A stretch of 64,000 nucleotides of DNA from JAUNSR01 sp036655355 (GTDB lineage: Bacteria; Bacteroidota; Bacteroidia; Bacteroidales; JAUNSR01): the NCBI GenBank assembly GCA_036655355.1, contig JAVVQG010000002.1:248001-312000 (forward strand), in the 5' to 3' direction. The notes beneath the pieces were generated by a model. That model did not search any database and was not told where the DNA came from. It saw only the letters and a program-made list of their open reading frames with translations. Shown in pieces: positions 9,503 through 17,399 of this stretch (the stretch's first letter is position 1; each line of letters starts with the position of its first letter). A program made the position numbers and the translations under genes.

Positions 9503-9667
9503 TTATCTCTTTTTTAGATTTTTCAGATTCTTGTCGACCGAAATTTTCTTCTGCAGTTGCTTTTTATAACTCTTTCCGGTATTTCTTCTTTTCTTCCTTG
9601 TCTTAAAGTATTGAATCCAGAAAAATACGAGGACTGCAATCCCCAATAGTGTAAATAAGATATTCAT
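9503..9667 (-). CDS. Small single-helix membrane protein (54 aa)
   Basis: ATG at 9667 opens a 54-residue frame with a hydrophobic N-terminal helix (ILFTLLGIAVLVFFWIQYF) followed by a strongly basic tail rich in Lys and Arg (KTRKKRRN, YKKQLQKK, NLKNLKKR). That architecture is typical of genuine bacterial small membrane proteins with the basic tail in the cytoplasm. Upstream on the same strand, TTTG (9727-9724) and TAGATTTA (9703-9696) are spaced by 20 bases, one mismatch from a Bacteroidetes promoter, and a minus-strand terminator lies 140 bases downstream. No known family is recognised. Frames on the opposite strand here are less credible. Confidence 0.55.
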   Translation of the reverse strand: MNILFTLLGIAVLVFFWIQYFKTRKKRRNTGKSYKKQLQKKISVDKNLKNLKKR

Positions 9668-10070
9668 GGTATTAATTATTATTTGTATGTGTTTATAAAT
9701 CTACATCTATTTTATTGATAAAACAAATAAAGCATCTTTGTCTTGAACCGTGATAATCGGAACGATATGAAGTATATAACTGAAATACTCGACATTTTGC
9801 GTGGCTATAAAGGCCGGTTTGGTAAAAAAATACGGAATAGAAACCATCGGCCTTTTTTGGTAGTGTGGCAAGAGGGGCGCAGGACGAAAACAGAAGAGTC
9901 TCATCCCTCTGATTAGCGGGTTCTTCCTTGAATTTTCCTTAAATATCAAATTATTTTCCACTAGAAACTTGTTTTATTCATCCCCTTCCCTACCTTTGTA
10001 TTATTATTTCTTTAGGAAAATATAAACAAAGGAATGCACACCATTCCTTCTAAATACAAATCAGTTACAG
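9668..10070. other. Intergenic region upstream of the sulfur-transfer flavoprotein
   Basis: About 400 AT-rich bases. It contains the promoter at 9969-9998 and the promoter of the small minus-strand gene. A minus-strand frame at 9707-9961 has no signal, helix pattern or promoter and is not called. Confidence 0.6.
9969..9998 (+). promoter_or_regulatory. Promoter of the CoA-disulfide reductase fusion gene
   Basis: TTG (9969-9971), exactly 19 bases, then TACCTTTG (9991-9998): a near-ideal match to the Bacteroidetes housekeeping promoter. The start codon follows about 70 bases downstream. Confidence 0.75.
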
Positions 10071-12548
10071 ATGAAGTACCTAATTATCGGAGGCGTAGCG
10101 GGAGGAGCTACCACCGCAGCCCGAATCCGCAGAAACGACGAACAGGCGGAAATCATCCTTTTCGAAAAAGGAAGTTACATCTCTTATGCAAACTGCGGCC
10201 TACCTTATTATATAGGAGACGTGATCAAAGAGCGCGAAAACCTGTTTCTTCAAACTCCGGAATCGTTTGGAAAGCGACTGAATGTGGACGTGCGCATCGA
10301 AAGCGAAGTGACTGCCATCAACAAAGAGGTGAAAACCGTTACGATTCGCAAATCAGACGGAACGCAATACAGTGAGGAGTACGACAAACTGCTACTCTCT
10401 CCGGGAGCGACGCCGATTCGTCCCGCGCTTCCGGGAATCGACTCGAACAAAATATTCACACTTCGCAATGTAAACGACACCGATGCGATCAAGAACTACA
10501 TCGATTCGCACCGGGTACAGAAAGCGGTGGTGATCGGCGCGGGATTCATCGGATTGGAGATGGCCGAAAACCTTCACGAAAAGGGCATCGAAGTTTCCAT
10601 CGTCGAAATGGCGCCTCAGGTGATGGCTCCCATCGATTTCTCCATGGCTTCGTTGGTGCATCAACACCTGACGGACAAAGGAGTACATCTTCACCTCGGC
10701 GAAACGGTGACCGGTTTTGCATCGACAGAAACCGATTTGAAAGTGGAATTCAAAAACGGAACGGCGATTGATGCGGATCTTGTGATTCTAGCCATCGGGG
10801 TTCGTCCCGCTACAGCGCTGGCAGCACAAAGCGGACTCACGATCGGGGAAGCGGGCGGAATCAAAGTGGATGAATACCTGCGAACTTCCGATCCGAACAT
10901 TTACGCCGTGGGCGATGCCATCGAATACCCGCATCCGATTACGGGAAAACCGTGGCTGAACTACTTGGCAGGGCCGGCTAACAGACAGGGACGCATCGCG
11001 GCGGACAATATGGTCTTCGGAAATACCACGAAATACGAAGGTTCGATCGGCACCGGCATCGCCAAGGTGTTCGACATGACGGTGGCCTCTACCGGGTTGC
11101 CTGCGAAAAGATTGCAACAGATGGGCATCGAGTACGCTTCCTCTACCACCCACTCCGGATCGCATGCGGGTTATTATCCCGGGGCGACGCAACTCACCAT
11201 CAAAATCACGTTCGATAAGTCGACCGGAAAATTGTTCGGTGCCCAGGTGGTCGGATTCGACGGAGTGGACAAGCGATTGGATCAATTGGCCCTCATCCTA
11301 AAGCAGGGGGGAACGATTCACGACCTAACCCTACTCGAACATGCCTACGCGCCTCCTTTCTCATCGGCGAAAGATCCGGTGGCGATGGCGGGATATGTGG
11401 CGGAAAACATCATGCTGGGCAAGATGAAACCCCTCTATTGGCGAGAAATGCAGCAAGCGGATCTGAACCGCGTTACGATTCTTGACGTGCGTACCCGCGA
11501 AGAGTTTGAAGCGAATCACATCGATTACGCGATCAACATCCCGGTGGACGAATTGCGCAGCCGTCTGCATGAGATTCCTACGGATAAAGCGGTATACGTT
11601 TACTGTGCGATCGGTTTACGCGGATACCTTGCCTCACGCATCCTAATGCAAAACGGCTTCGAGGAGGTAAAAAACCTCTCGGGCGGCTGCAAATTGTATA
11701 ATGCCGCTACACAACCGGTGAAACGAGTGAATTGTCGCGTTTCGCTCCCCGAAAGCAACGAAGATTTAATCGATTTAAAAACCAAACAGAATAATACGGT
11801 ATTGCCTTTTATGAAAGAGTTTAAAACCCTATCGGTAGATGCGTGTGGCCTGCAATGCCCCGGTCCGATCTTGAAGATGAAAAAAAGCATCGACGAAATG
11901 CAGCCCGGTGAACGGATGGAGATGGTGGCGACGGATGCCGGATTTCCGCGCGATGCAGCCGCATGGTGTAACACAACGGGACATAAGTTGATTTCACAGC
12001 ACAACGAGAAAGGTCGCTACACGGTTGTAATTGAAAAAACAAGCGGAAAAGGGGATGTCGAGACGACACAAAATCAAGGAAAAGGGAAAACATTGATCCT
12101 TTTTAGTGATGATCTTGACAAAGCTCTTGCTACCTTTGTACTTGCCAACGGTGCCGCGGCCACAGGAGAGAAAGTTACTATTTTCTTCACCTTCTGGGGC
12201 CTGAACGCGCTTAAGAAGGTAAAAAAACCAAGTACTCAGAAGGACCTCTTCGGCAAGATGTTCTCGATGATGCTTCCCTCCCATTCGGGTAAACTCGGTT
12301 TATCCAAAATGAACATGGGTGGCATGGGCAGTAAAATGATGCGATTCATCATGAAGAAAAAAGGGATCGAATCATTGGAAGCACTTCGCCAGCAAGCGAT
12401 CGAGAGTGGTGTGGAATTTATCGCCTGCCAAATGTCGATGGATGTGATGGGCGTAAACCGCGAAGAACTTCTGGACGAGGTGACCATTGGCGGCGTTGCC
12501 ACCTACATGGAACGCGCCGATCAGGCCAACGTTAATTTGTTTATCTAA
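10071..12548 (+). CDS. CoA-disulfide reductase/rhodanese/TusA/DsrE fusion flavoprotein
   Basis: 825 residues in four domains. Residues 1 to about 445 are an FAD/NAD(P)H pyridine nucleotide-disulfide oxidoreductase of the CoA-disulfide reductase type: dinucleotide fold GGVAGG (7-12), single redox cysteine C42 in NCGLPYY, and the C-terminal dimerisation domain. About 455-550 is a rhodanese domain with active-site loop CAIGLR (C512). About 580-655 is a TusA domain with the CPGP motif (Cys near 596). The last 160 residues are DsrE/DrsH-like. Known two-domain relatives reduce CoA persulfide or polysulfide. The added TusA and DsrE parts suggest intramolecular sulfane-sulfur relay (inference). A MarR gene follows 11 bases later. 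Confidence 0.88.
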   Translation: MKYLIIGGVAGGATTAARIRRNDEQAEIILFEKGSYISYANCGLPYYIGDVIKERENLFLQTPESFGKRLNVDVRIESEVTAINKEVKTVTIRKSDGTQYSEEYDKLLLSPGATPIRPALPGIDSNKIFTLRNVNDTDAIKNYIDSHRVQKAVVIGAGFIGLEMAENLHEKGIEVSIVEMAPQVMAPIDFSMASLVHQHLTDKGVHLHLGETVTGFASTETDLKVEFKNGTAIDADLVILAIGVRPATALAAQSGLTIGEAGGIKVDEYLRTSDPNIYAVGDAIEYPHPITGKPWLNYLAGPANRQGRIAADNMVFGNTTKYEGSIGTGIAKVFDMTVASTGLPAKRLQQMGIEYASSTTHSGSHAGYYPGATQLTIKITFDKSTGKLFGAQVVGFDGVDKRLDQLALILKQGGTIHDLTLLEHAYAPPFSSAKDPVAMAGYVAENIMLGKMKPLYWREMQQADLNRVTILDVRTREEFEANHIDYAINIPVDELRSRLHEIPTDKAVYVYCAIGLRGYLASRILMQNGFEEVKNLSGGCKLYNAATQPVKRVNCRVSLPESNEDLIDLKTKQNNTVLPFMKEFKTLSVDACGLQCPGPILKMKKSIDEMQPGERMEMVATDAGFPRDAAAWCNTTGHKLISQHNEKGRYTVVIEKTSGKGDVETTQNQGKGKTLILFSDDLDKALATFVLANGAAATGEKVTIFFTFWGLNALKKVKKPSTQKDLFGKMFSMMLPSHSGKLGLSKMNMGGMGSKMMRFIMKKKGIESLEALRQQAIESGVEFIACQMSMDVMGVNREELLDEVTIGGVATYMERADQANVNLFI

Positions 12549-12559
12549 TTATTACCCGC

Positions 12560-12937
12560 ATGAATTCGATTTGTGTAATGCGCGAAATCTACAAAGCGCT
12601 TGAAACGTACGAAAAAGAGTTTGAGAACAGATATGGAATCTGCCTGAATGAGGCGATGGCACTTTGCTCTCTGGCACAGGAAACGGAGCGGCTTTCAGCC
12701 TCTGAGATTGCTGCTAAAACCGGCATGAGCAATTCACATACATCGAAGGTAATCAAACAAATCGAGTGCAAAGAGATGATCAGTCGCTCACTTGGAACGG
12801 AGGATAAAAGACAGATGTATTTCGCTCTGACGGAAAAAGGGGAGGCTTGCCTGCAACAGATCTCTTGCTCGGGAGTGGCGATACCGAAGATTCTTCGTCC
12901 CATTTTCGAAAGTCTGTGCGACGGTCACTCCAAATAA
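12560..12937 (+). CDS. MarR-family transcriptional regulator
   Basis: 125-residue winged-helix protein. The helix-turn-helix is seen in SASEIAAKTGMSNSHTSKVI and the wing in the DKRQMYFALTEKGE segment, the usual MarR signature. It is cysteine-rich for its size (C5, C28, C36 and several in the C-terminal half), which would be compatible with sensing reactive sulfur or oxidants, but no sensing pair can be assigned. It is 11 bases downstream of the sulfur-transfer fusion gene, so the two are almost certainly co-transcribed, and it is the natural candidate to control that operon. Confidence 0.85.
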   Translation: MNSICVMREIYKALETYEKEFENRYGICLNEAMALCSLAQETERLSASEIAAKTGMSNSHTSKVIKQIECKEMISRSLGTEDKRQMYFALTEKGEACLQQISCSGVAIPKILRPIFESLCDGHSK

Positions 12938-13023
12938 GCCGAATCGCTTCAACTACGATTTTTTCCTGAGTGAATCCTGGAAAATCGTCAGCTGATCCTA
13001 CAAGATTCCAAAATCATCCTATA

Positions 13024-13138
13024 CTATTCACTTTTGAATGCTTTGGCACGGTCGAACCACTGCCTTGCTTCGGTTGAACCACCGCCTTGGTTCGGTCGAA
13101 GCAAGGCGGTGCTTCGACCGTGCCATTGCTTTGAATAG
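13024..13138. repeat. 22-nt minisatellite with inverted third core, inside a long palindrome
   Basis: Three consecutive 22-nt units (13049-13070, 13071-13092, 13093-13114) share the start CGGT[CT]GAA and the end TT. The core reads CCACTGCCTTGC, CCACCGCCTTGG, then GCAAGGCGGTGC, which is the reverse complement of a GCACCGCCTTGC core. As a result 13045-13068 and 13101-13124 form 24-nt inverted arms with two mismatches, and CTATTCA/TGAATAG (13024-13030, 13132-13138) extend the symmetry. No coding role is credible. Confidence 0.8.
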
Positions 13139-13143
13139 CCATT

Positions 13144-13198
13144 TATCGTGCTTCCTTGATGGAATATCGTGCTTCTTCGATAGAATGCCGTGCTTTCC
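13144..13198. repeat. 21-nt tandem repeat, 2.6 copies
   Basis: Units at 13144-13164 and 13165-13185 both begin TATCGTGCTTC and end GAA, differing at a few positions. A third partial unit (TGCCGTGCTTTCC, 13186-13198) follows. The repeat directly adjoins the 22-nt minisatellite and shares the GTGCTTC word with it, so the two may have a common origin. Confidence 0.7.
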
Positions 13199-13376
13199 AT
13201 CCCCACTTCCCCCACCCCCTTCGATTTACAGCTTTTATTGAAAAATTTCATCTTTGAATTGAGTTAATCGTAGTGTTAAACATATTTTCAGATGTAACTA
13301 ATAAATATCCCTCTCCTTATTTATTTTTATTCCAAAACCAATCCCTTTTCTCCGAAACACGCATGAATAGCGCATT

Positions 13377-13463
13377 TATTATCTTAATTATTGAAAACAA
13401 AACCCCTTTTCGACCTCTTTTAACCTCCGTTATTAAATAGACTCTTTACAAATTAAGATAATA
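13377..13463. repeat. 13-nt perfect inverted repeat upstream of the pilus promoter
   Basis: TATTATCTTAATT (13377-13389) and AATTAAGATAATA (13451-13463) are perfect inverted copies separated by 61 bases. The right arm ends 24 bases before the -33 element of the pilus promoter. It could be a looping operator or recombination site, or an AT-rich coincidence. Confidence 0.6.
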
Positions 13464-13486
13464 GATTAACAAAATTCAATCCTTTG

Positions 13487-13519
13487 TTTGTATTCGTTTT
13501 AAAATTGTTTTTATATTTG
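13487..13519 (+). promoter_or_regulatory. Promoter of the pilus operon
   Basis: TTTG (13487-13490), 21 bases, then TATATTTG (13512-13519), matching TTTG-N19..21-TAnnTTTG. It is the best promoter-like element before the pilus genes and would give an untranslated leader of roughly 280 bases. Confidence 0.6.
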
Positions 13520-13804
13520 TATTACAATTAAGTCTATAAATCAAAACTTAATACAAAATAAACTGATTTACGACTATTGAAAACAAAGAAATCTAGATGC
13601 ATGTTTGTTTTAATTCTAAATAACAAGAATCACCTTAACGATACCGTTATTTAAACCAAAAACAAATAAGAGGAGTTGAAGGAGATGACCCTATTTCTCA
13701 AAAAGAACTCTTAAGATCGTCCGAACTTACCAAAAGATGAGATATCCGAGGAACGGTGTATGGCGGGCGATTTTGACCTTAGCGATAAAAAACAGACAAA
13801 TCAA

Positions 13805-15127
13805 ATGAAATCGACACTGAACTTCCTTCTAAAAATTATTCTGCTGAGCATACTCCCGATGGGCTTCTCCCTGCGGGCAGAGCAGAAAGGCTCTCTAGTT
13901 GCAGGGGAGAACGGGTCGTCGACTCAAACTTTCGATATTTTATACCCCACCGGAACAGATGAAATCTCATTCACGTTTGCTCAAAACGAATCTTCTCTTC
14001 GGGAGATGATTGAAACAATCCGGAAAATGATCGCGGGTGAATCCACTTATATAATAGATAGTGTTGTGATTACCGGAAGCGCATCGCCCCTTGGAGGTGA
14101 AAAGCTGAACAGCGAACTGAGTCGCAAACGCGCCGAAACGCTTTCGGGCTATGTGAAACAGCACAGCGAAGTGGCAGACTCTCTTCTTCGGATTCGCAGT
14201 ACGGGAGCAAACTGGCCTCAGCTTCGCCGGTTGGTGGAATCGTCATCCATGCAATACAAAACGGAAGTACTCCAGGTGATCGACCGAGTGCCGGTAAATC
14301 AGAAACGAAACAAGGTGTTGATGGAACTCAAATGGGGAAAACCATACCTCGAGATGATGGAGACTTTCTTCCCGAAACTTCAGAACGCCTCAACAGTAGT
14401 TATCTACAGTACGAAGCAGATTGAAAAACCGGAAGCGTTTAATGAAGCGGAAAATGAATTGAACAATGAACCGGAGAATATACCGGAAGTTGTAGCGCCT
14501 GAAACGACTCCAACGGCAGAAGTTACGATTAGCGAACCGGAGGTAGTGAAGCAACCTGAATTGAAACCGGAACCTGAAATGAGTAAGATAGCGACCCCTG
14601 CTGAAAAGCAACCGCTGCTGAACATCTCAACAAATGCCTTGTACTGGTTTGCATTGGCACCGAATATCGGAATTGAGTATTGTTTTCCACAGGGACATTG
14701 GTCGCTAAACGGAGAGTTCGTTCAGCCGTGGTGGAAAAATAATTCGAAGCACAAATATTACCAGATCAGACAATTCAGCGGCGAACCGCGTTATTGGCTG
14801 AAAGGCGACGGAGATTATCGCGGACATTTTTTCGGAGCATACGGACACGGTGGTGTGTATGACCTCGAAAACGGAGGTCCGGGTTACAAAGGACACTTCT
14901 GGGGAGGAGGAGCAACATACGGATATGTATTGAAATTGCGTCCCCGCTTCCGAATGGAGTTTTCAATCGGCGTGGGATACCTTTCAACTACCTATGAACA
15001 GTATGTGCCGATAGACAAACATTATGTATATGAGAAGAAAGTGAGTGTGGGTTATGTGGGACCAACCAAAGTGAAAGTGGGGTTAGTCTGGACTATTTTT
15101 CAACGATCTAAATCCGGACAAAGATGA
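13805..15127 (+). CDS. OmpA-like/DUF3575 outer-membrane protein, first gene of the pilus operon
   Basis: 440 residues from the ATG at 13805, which begins a proper signal peptide (MKSTLNFLLKIILLSILPM). An in-frame ATG at 13760 would place 15 polar residues before the signal and is rejected. The N-terminal half carries an OmpA-like segment (TGSASPLGGEK, ELSRKRAETL). It is followed by a Pro/Glu-rich linker (about 205-265) and a C-terminal DUF3575 domain beginning LLNISTNALYWFALAPN (about 271 on), rich in Trp, Tyr and Gly as in a small beta-barrel. This arrangement is common at the head of fimbrillin clusters in Bacteroidales. It may anchor or guide the pilus at the outer membrane; the role is inferred from context. 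Its TGA overlaps the next start codon. Confidence 0.82.
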   Translation: MKSTLNFLLKIILLSILPMGFSLRAEQKGSLVAGENGSSTQTFDILYPTGTDEISFTFAQNESSLREMIETIRKMIAGESTYIIDSVVITGSASPLGGEKLNSELSRKRAETLSGYVKQHSEVADSLLRIRSTGANWPQLRRLVESSSMQYKTEVLQVIDRVPVNQKRNKVLMELKWGKPYLEMMETFFPKLQNASTVVIYSTKQIEKPEAFNEAENELNNEPENIPEVVAPETTPTAEVTISEPEVVKQPELKPEPEMSKIATPAEKQPLLNISTNALYWFALAPNIGIEYCFPQGHWSLNGEFVQPWWKNNSKHKYYQIRQFSGEPRYWLKGDGDYRGHFFGAYGHGGVYDLENGGPGYKGHFWGGGATYGYVLKLRPRFRMEFSIGVGYLSTTYEQYVPIDKHYVYEKKVSVGYVGPTKVKVGLVWTIFQRSKSGQR

Positions 15128-16242
15128 GAAAGATTTCAATTTGGAACCGAGTGGTGGTTCTCCTGATACTCTTCGCAGGGACAGGTTGCAGGAAGGATTT
15201 GTGCTACGATCACAACCATGCCACCAATGTAGAGGTTCGTACCTCTTACAACTTGGACTGGCGAATGCATTGGGAGGAGGATGTCGAGATCGAGCCATCC
15301 TGGGATATCGATTGGACTCCGGTTTATCCGCAAGAACCGGATGGGGTTCGTCTGGTTACCTACCCGCATTATTCGGGACTTTCGGGACAAACTTACAACA
15401 TGCCCAAATATGGAGGCAAACTGAATATGTCCGCAGGGTATCACGACATGCTTTTCTACAACAACGACACGGAATACATCCTGTTCGGGGGACATGGAGA
15501 TGCGATGATGGCCACGACACGAACAAGAACCAGAGCTTCTTATTCGAAGCTTTATCCGGACGAGGTGACGGTGAATCCGCCGGATATGTTGTTCGGAGCG
15601 TTTTTTGAGGATCTCTACATCGAAGATGAATCGGAGTTGCACGATCCCACGAACAAAGAAAAGATACTGGAGGTAAAACTCATGCCGCGTGTATTCAGCT
15701 ATGTGATTCACTTTGAGTTTAAATCGGGACTTGAATATGTTGCTCAGGCGCGAGGGGCGCTGTCGGGAATGGCCGGATCGGTCACTTTATCGAACGGACA
15801 TACGGATAACAATCCCGTCACCTTGCTTTTCGATTGCACAAAGAAAAAATGGGGCTGTCAGGCGATCATCCGCTCTTTCGGAGTTCCCGGTATTTCGCTT
15901 CATGACTCGAAATCATCCGAGGACACGCAGGTGGATGATCCTGACATCACCAAAACAGGAAACCATATCTCGTACGACCGTAACGAACCCACGAAAGTGA
16001 TCGAAATCAACGAAACGTACAACCATCGCCTCACACTGGAACTCTACCTGATCAACGGCAAAGAGAAACTGATCACCATCGACGTAACCGACCAGGTGAA
16101 CAAACAACCCCGCGGCGGCGTGATCGTAGCGGAAGATCTGGAGGTGACGGAAGAGGAAGGAGAAGAAAGCTCCGGAGGCGGCTTCGACACCGAAGTGGAT
16201 GGATGGGAAGATGACAAGGTAGTTGATATTCCTATCGATTAA
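15124..16242 (+). CDS. DUF5119 lipoprotein of the pilus operon
   Basis: 372-residue lipoprotein: signal peptide with lipobox FAGTGC, then RKDLCYDHNHA, the N-terminal block typical of DUF5119 proteins that sit in fimbrillin clusters. The ATG at 15124 overlaps the stop of the DUF3575 gene (ATGA), which points to translational coupling and a shared function. The C-terminus is acidic and low in complexity (EVTEEEGEESSGGG). Molecular role unknown; an anchor or assembly factor at the outer membrane is plausible. Confidence 0.8.
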   Translation: MRKISIWNRVVVLLILFAGTGCRKDLCYDHNHATNVEVRTSYNLDWRMHWEEDVEIEPSWDIDWTPVYPQEPDGVRLVTYPHYSGLSGQTYNMPKYGGKLNMSAGYHDMLFYNNDTEYILFGGHGDAMMATTRTRTRASYSKLYPDEVTVNPPDMLFGAFFEDLYIEDESELHDPTNKEKILEVKLMPRVFSYVIHFEFKSGLEYVAQARGALSGMAGSVTLSNGHTDNNPVTLLFDCTKKKWGCQAIIRSFGVPGISLHDSKSSEDTQVDDPDITKTGNHISYDRNEPTKVIEINETYNHRLTLELYLINGKEKLITIDVTDQVNKQPRGGVIVAEDLEVTEEEGEESSGGGFDTEVDGWEDDKVVDIPID

Positions 16243-16286
16243 AACAAATTACAGAAGAATAAAAACAAAAACATAAAATTAAGGAA

Positions 16287-17327
16287 ATGAAAAAGAGTTT
16301 ATTATTTGGCTTCGCAGTTGCTTTGACTTTGGCAAGTTGTACTACTAACGACGACGTATTGGATACTGCAATGCAGACACCAATGGAATTTAGTTCGTTT
16401 GTTAATAAGGGGACGAAGGCGCCGATTGGTAATGACGGGGATAGCGCAATTACGGCTCACCAATTTGGTGTATGGGGGTATAAATACAAATCTTCTATCT
16501 CAACTCCTGAAACAAAGGATTTCGTAACTGTTTTCGGTAATATTCCTGTTAGACATGACGGTGTAGCTTGGACTTATATCACAGGTAATGAAAAACTCCG
16601 TTATTGGGACAAAACCTGCACCTATGACTTTTATGCATATGCACCCAAAGAGACTCTAACTGCAACATCTAGTAAGACTGCTACAACCACGACTTTAACT
16701 GTGTCGAATTTCAATGTAAACAATGTTGCGACACCAAGGACTGGAGATAATCCGACGAAATACATGGATCATACAGATTTGCTAATCGCAGATGCCATTG
16801 AAAGATGTGTAGATTATAATAACTCACAAAAATTCACATTTCGACATGTCCTATCCAATGTATCAATCAATGTAAAGAAGAAAGCAGGATTTGCAGGAGA
16901 TGTAAAATTCACAAGTGCAGTATTGAGGGAAGTTACAAACAAAGCGACTAGCTATGTTCACACCTTCACTAAAGCCCAAGGAGTTGACCAGAATCAGGGT
17001 TCTTCTACTTGGAATATTTCAACAAGTGGACATACGTCTAACTTTTCTTCAGCTCAGCATACAACAACAGTAATTAGTGAAGAGGGGATTCCCCTTTTCA
17101 CAGAAATGTTAATGATCCCACAGAGAATTGGGGAAAGCACTTTTGATATAGTATACACTATCAATGGAGAAACATTTACTAGAACATTGAACTTTGCAGG
17201 AACATGGGCTGCTAACCAGAAGATAACATACAACATTGAAATCAGCGCTAATGCAATTGAGTTCGGTGTAACTACAGTAACAGACTGGACTACCCCCGGA
17301 ACAACTGTTACCCCTTCTATCGACTAA
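16287..17327 (+). CDS. Fimbrillin family lipoprotein 1
   Basis: 346-residue pilus-subunit precursor of the fimbrillin (Mfa-like) family. Lipobox LASC at about residue 18, followed by TTNDD, acidic residues that resemble the Bacteroidetes surface-lipoprotein export signal. The likely maturation site T43-K44-A45 comes after the conserved block TPMEFSSFVNKG. The family hallmark RYWDKTCTYDFYAYAP is present. In type V pili the lipidated precursor is cut at this position, and the released groove accepts the next subunit's strand. The first 45 residues are nearly identical to those of the next gene, indicating tandem duplication. Confidence 0.88.
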   Translation: MKKSLLFGFAVALTLASCTTNDDVLDTAMQTPMEFSSFVNKGTKAPIGNDGDSAITAHQFGVWGYKYKSSISTPETKDFVTVFGNIPVRHDGVAWTYITGNEKLRYWDKTCTYDFYAYAPKETLTATSSKTATTTTLTVSNFNVNNVATPRTGDNPTKYMDHTDLLIADAIERCVDYNNSQKFTFRHVLSNVSINVKKKAGFAGDVKFTSAVLREVTNKATSYVHTFTKAQGVDQNQGSSTWNISTSGHTSNFSSAQHTTTVISEEGIPLFTEMLMIPQRIGESTFDIVYTINGETFTRTLNFAGTWAANQKITYNIEISANAIEFGVTTVTDWTTPGTTVTPSID

Positions 17328-17348
17328 ATTTCACTAATCAAATAATTC

Positions 17349-17377
17349 ACTGGACGAGGTTCGACTCCTCTCCCAGT
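17349..17377 (+). other. Intercistronic hairpin between fimbrillins 1 and 2
   Basis: Outer stem ACTGG/CCAGT and inner stem GAGG/CCTC around loop TTCGACT, with two mismatched pairs between. The shape is that of a tRNA acceptor/T-arm minihelix, but no other tRNA part is nearby. There is no U-run, so it is more likely an mRNA-stabilising or attenuating element. Confidence 0.6.
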
Positions 17378-17399
17378 AACTAAAATAAGAAAAATAATC

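Larger units (their letters stand above)
12938..13804. other. Long non-coding leader region before the pilus operon
   Basis: About 870 bases with no convincing gene. From left to right it holds a weak hairpin after marR (about 12957-12988), a GC-richer minisatellite/palindrome (13024-13138), a 21-nt tandem repeat (13144-13198), a very AT-rich stretch with a 13-nt inverted repeat (13377-13463), a promoter (13487-13519) and a leader of about 280 bases. A nine-codon frame with a Shine-Dalgarno-like GGAG directly before its ATG (13685-13714, MTLFLKKNS) lies in the leader; it may be chance. Confidence 0.65.

Noticed and set aside
9342..9606. Plus-strand frames of 75 and 85 codons
   Set aside because: They begin inside a terminator hairpin and run antisense to the more credible 54-residue membrane protein.
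9707..9961. Minus-strand frame of 84 codons
   Set aside because: No signal peptide, helix or promoter; composition unlike neighbours.
13024..13198. CRISPR array
   Set aside because: Units are contiguous with no unique spacers and no cas genes are present.
13038..13241. Coding potential across the minisatellite (both strands)
   Set aside because: The 22-nt period shifts frame at every unit, so it does not behave as a coding repeat.
13685..13714. Nine-codon leader peptide (MTLFLKKNS) before the pilus operon
   Set aside because: Has a GGAG directly before the ATG, but there is no attenuator structure or codon bias to support a regulatory role.
17349..17377. tRNA-like T-arm (loop TTCGACT)
   Set aside because: Only an acceptor/T-arm-like hairpin is present; no D-arm, anticodon arm or CCA end can be built from the flanks.
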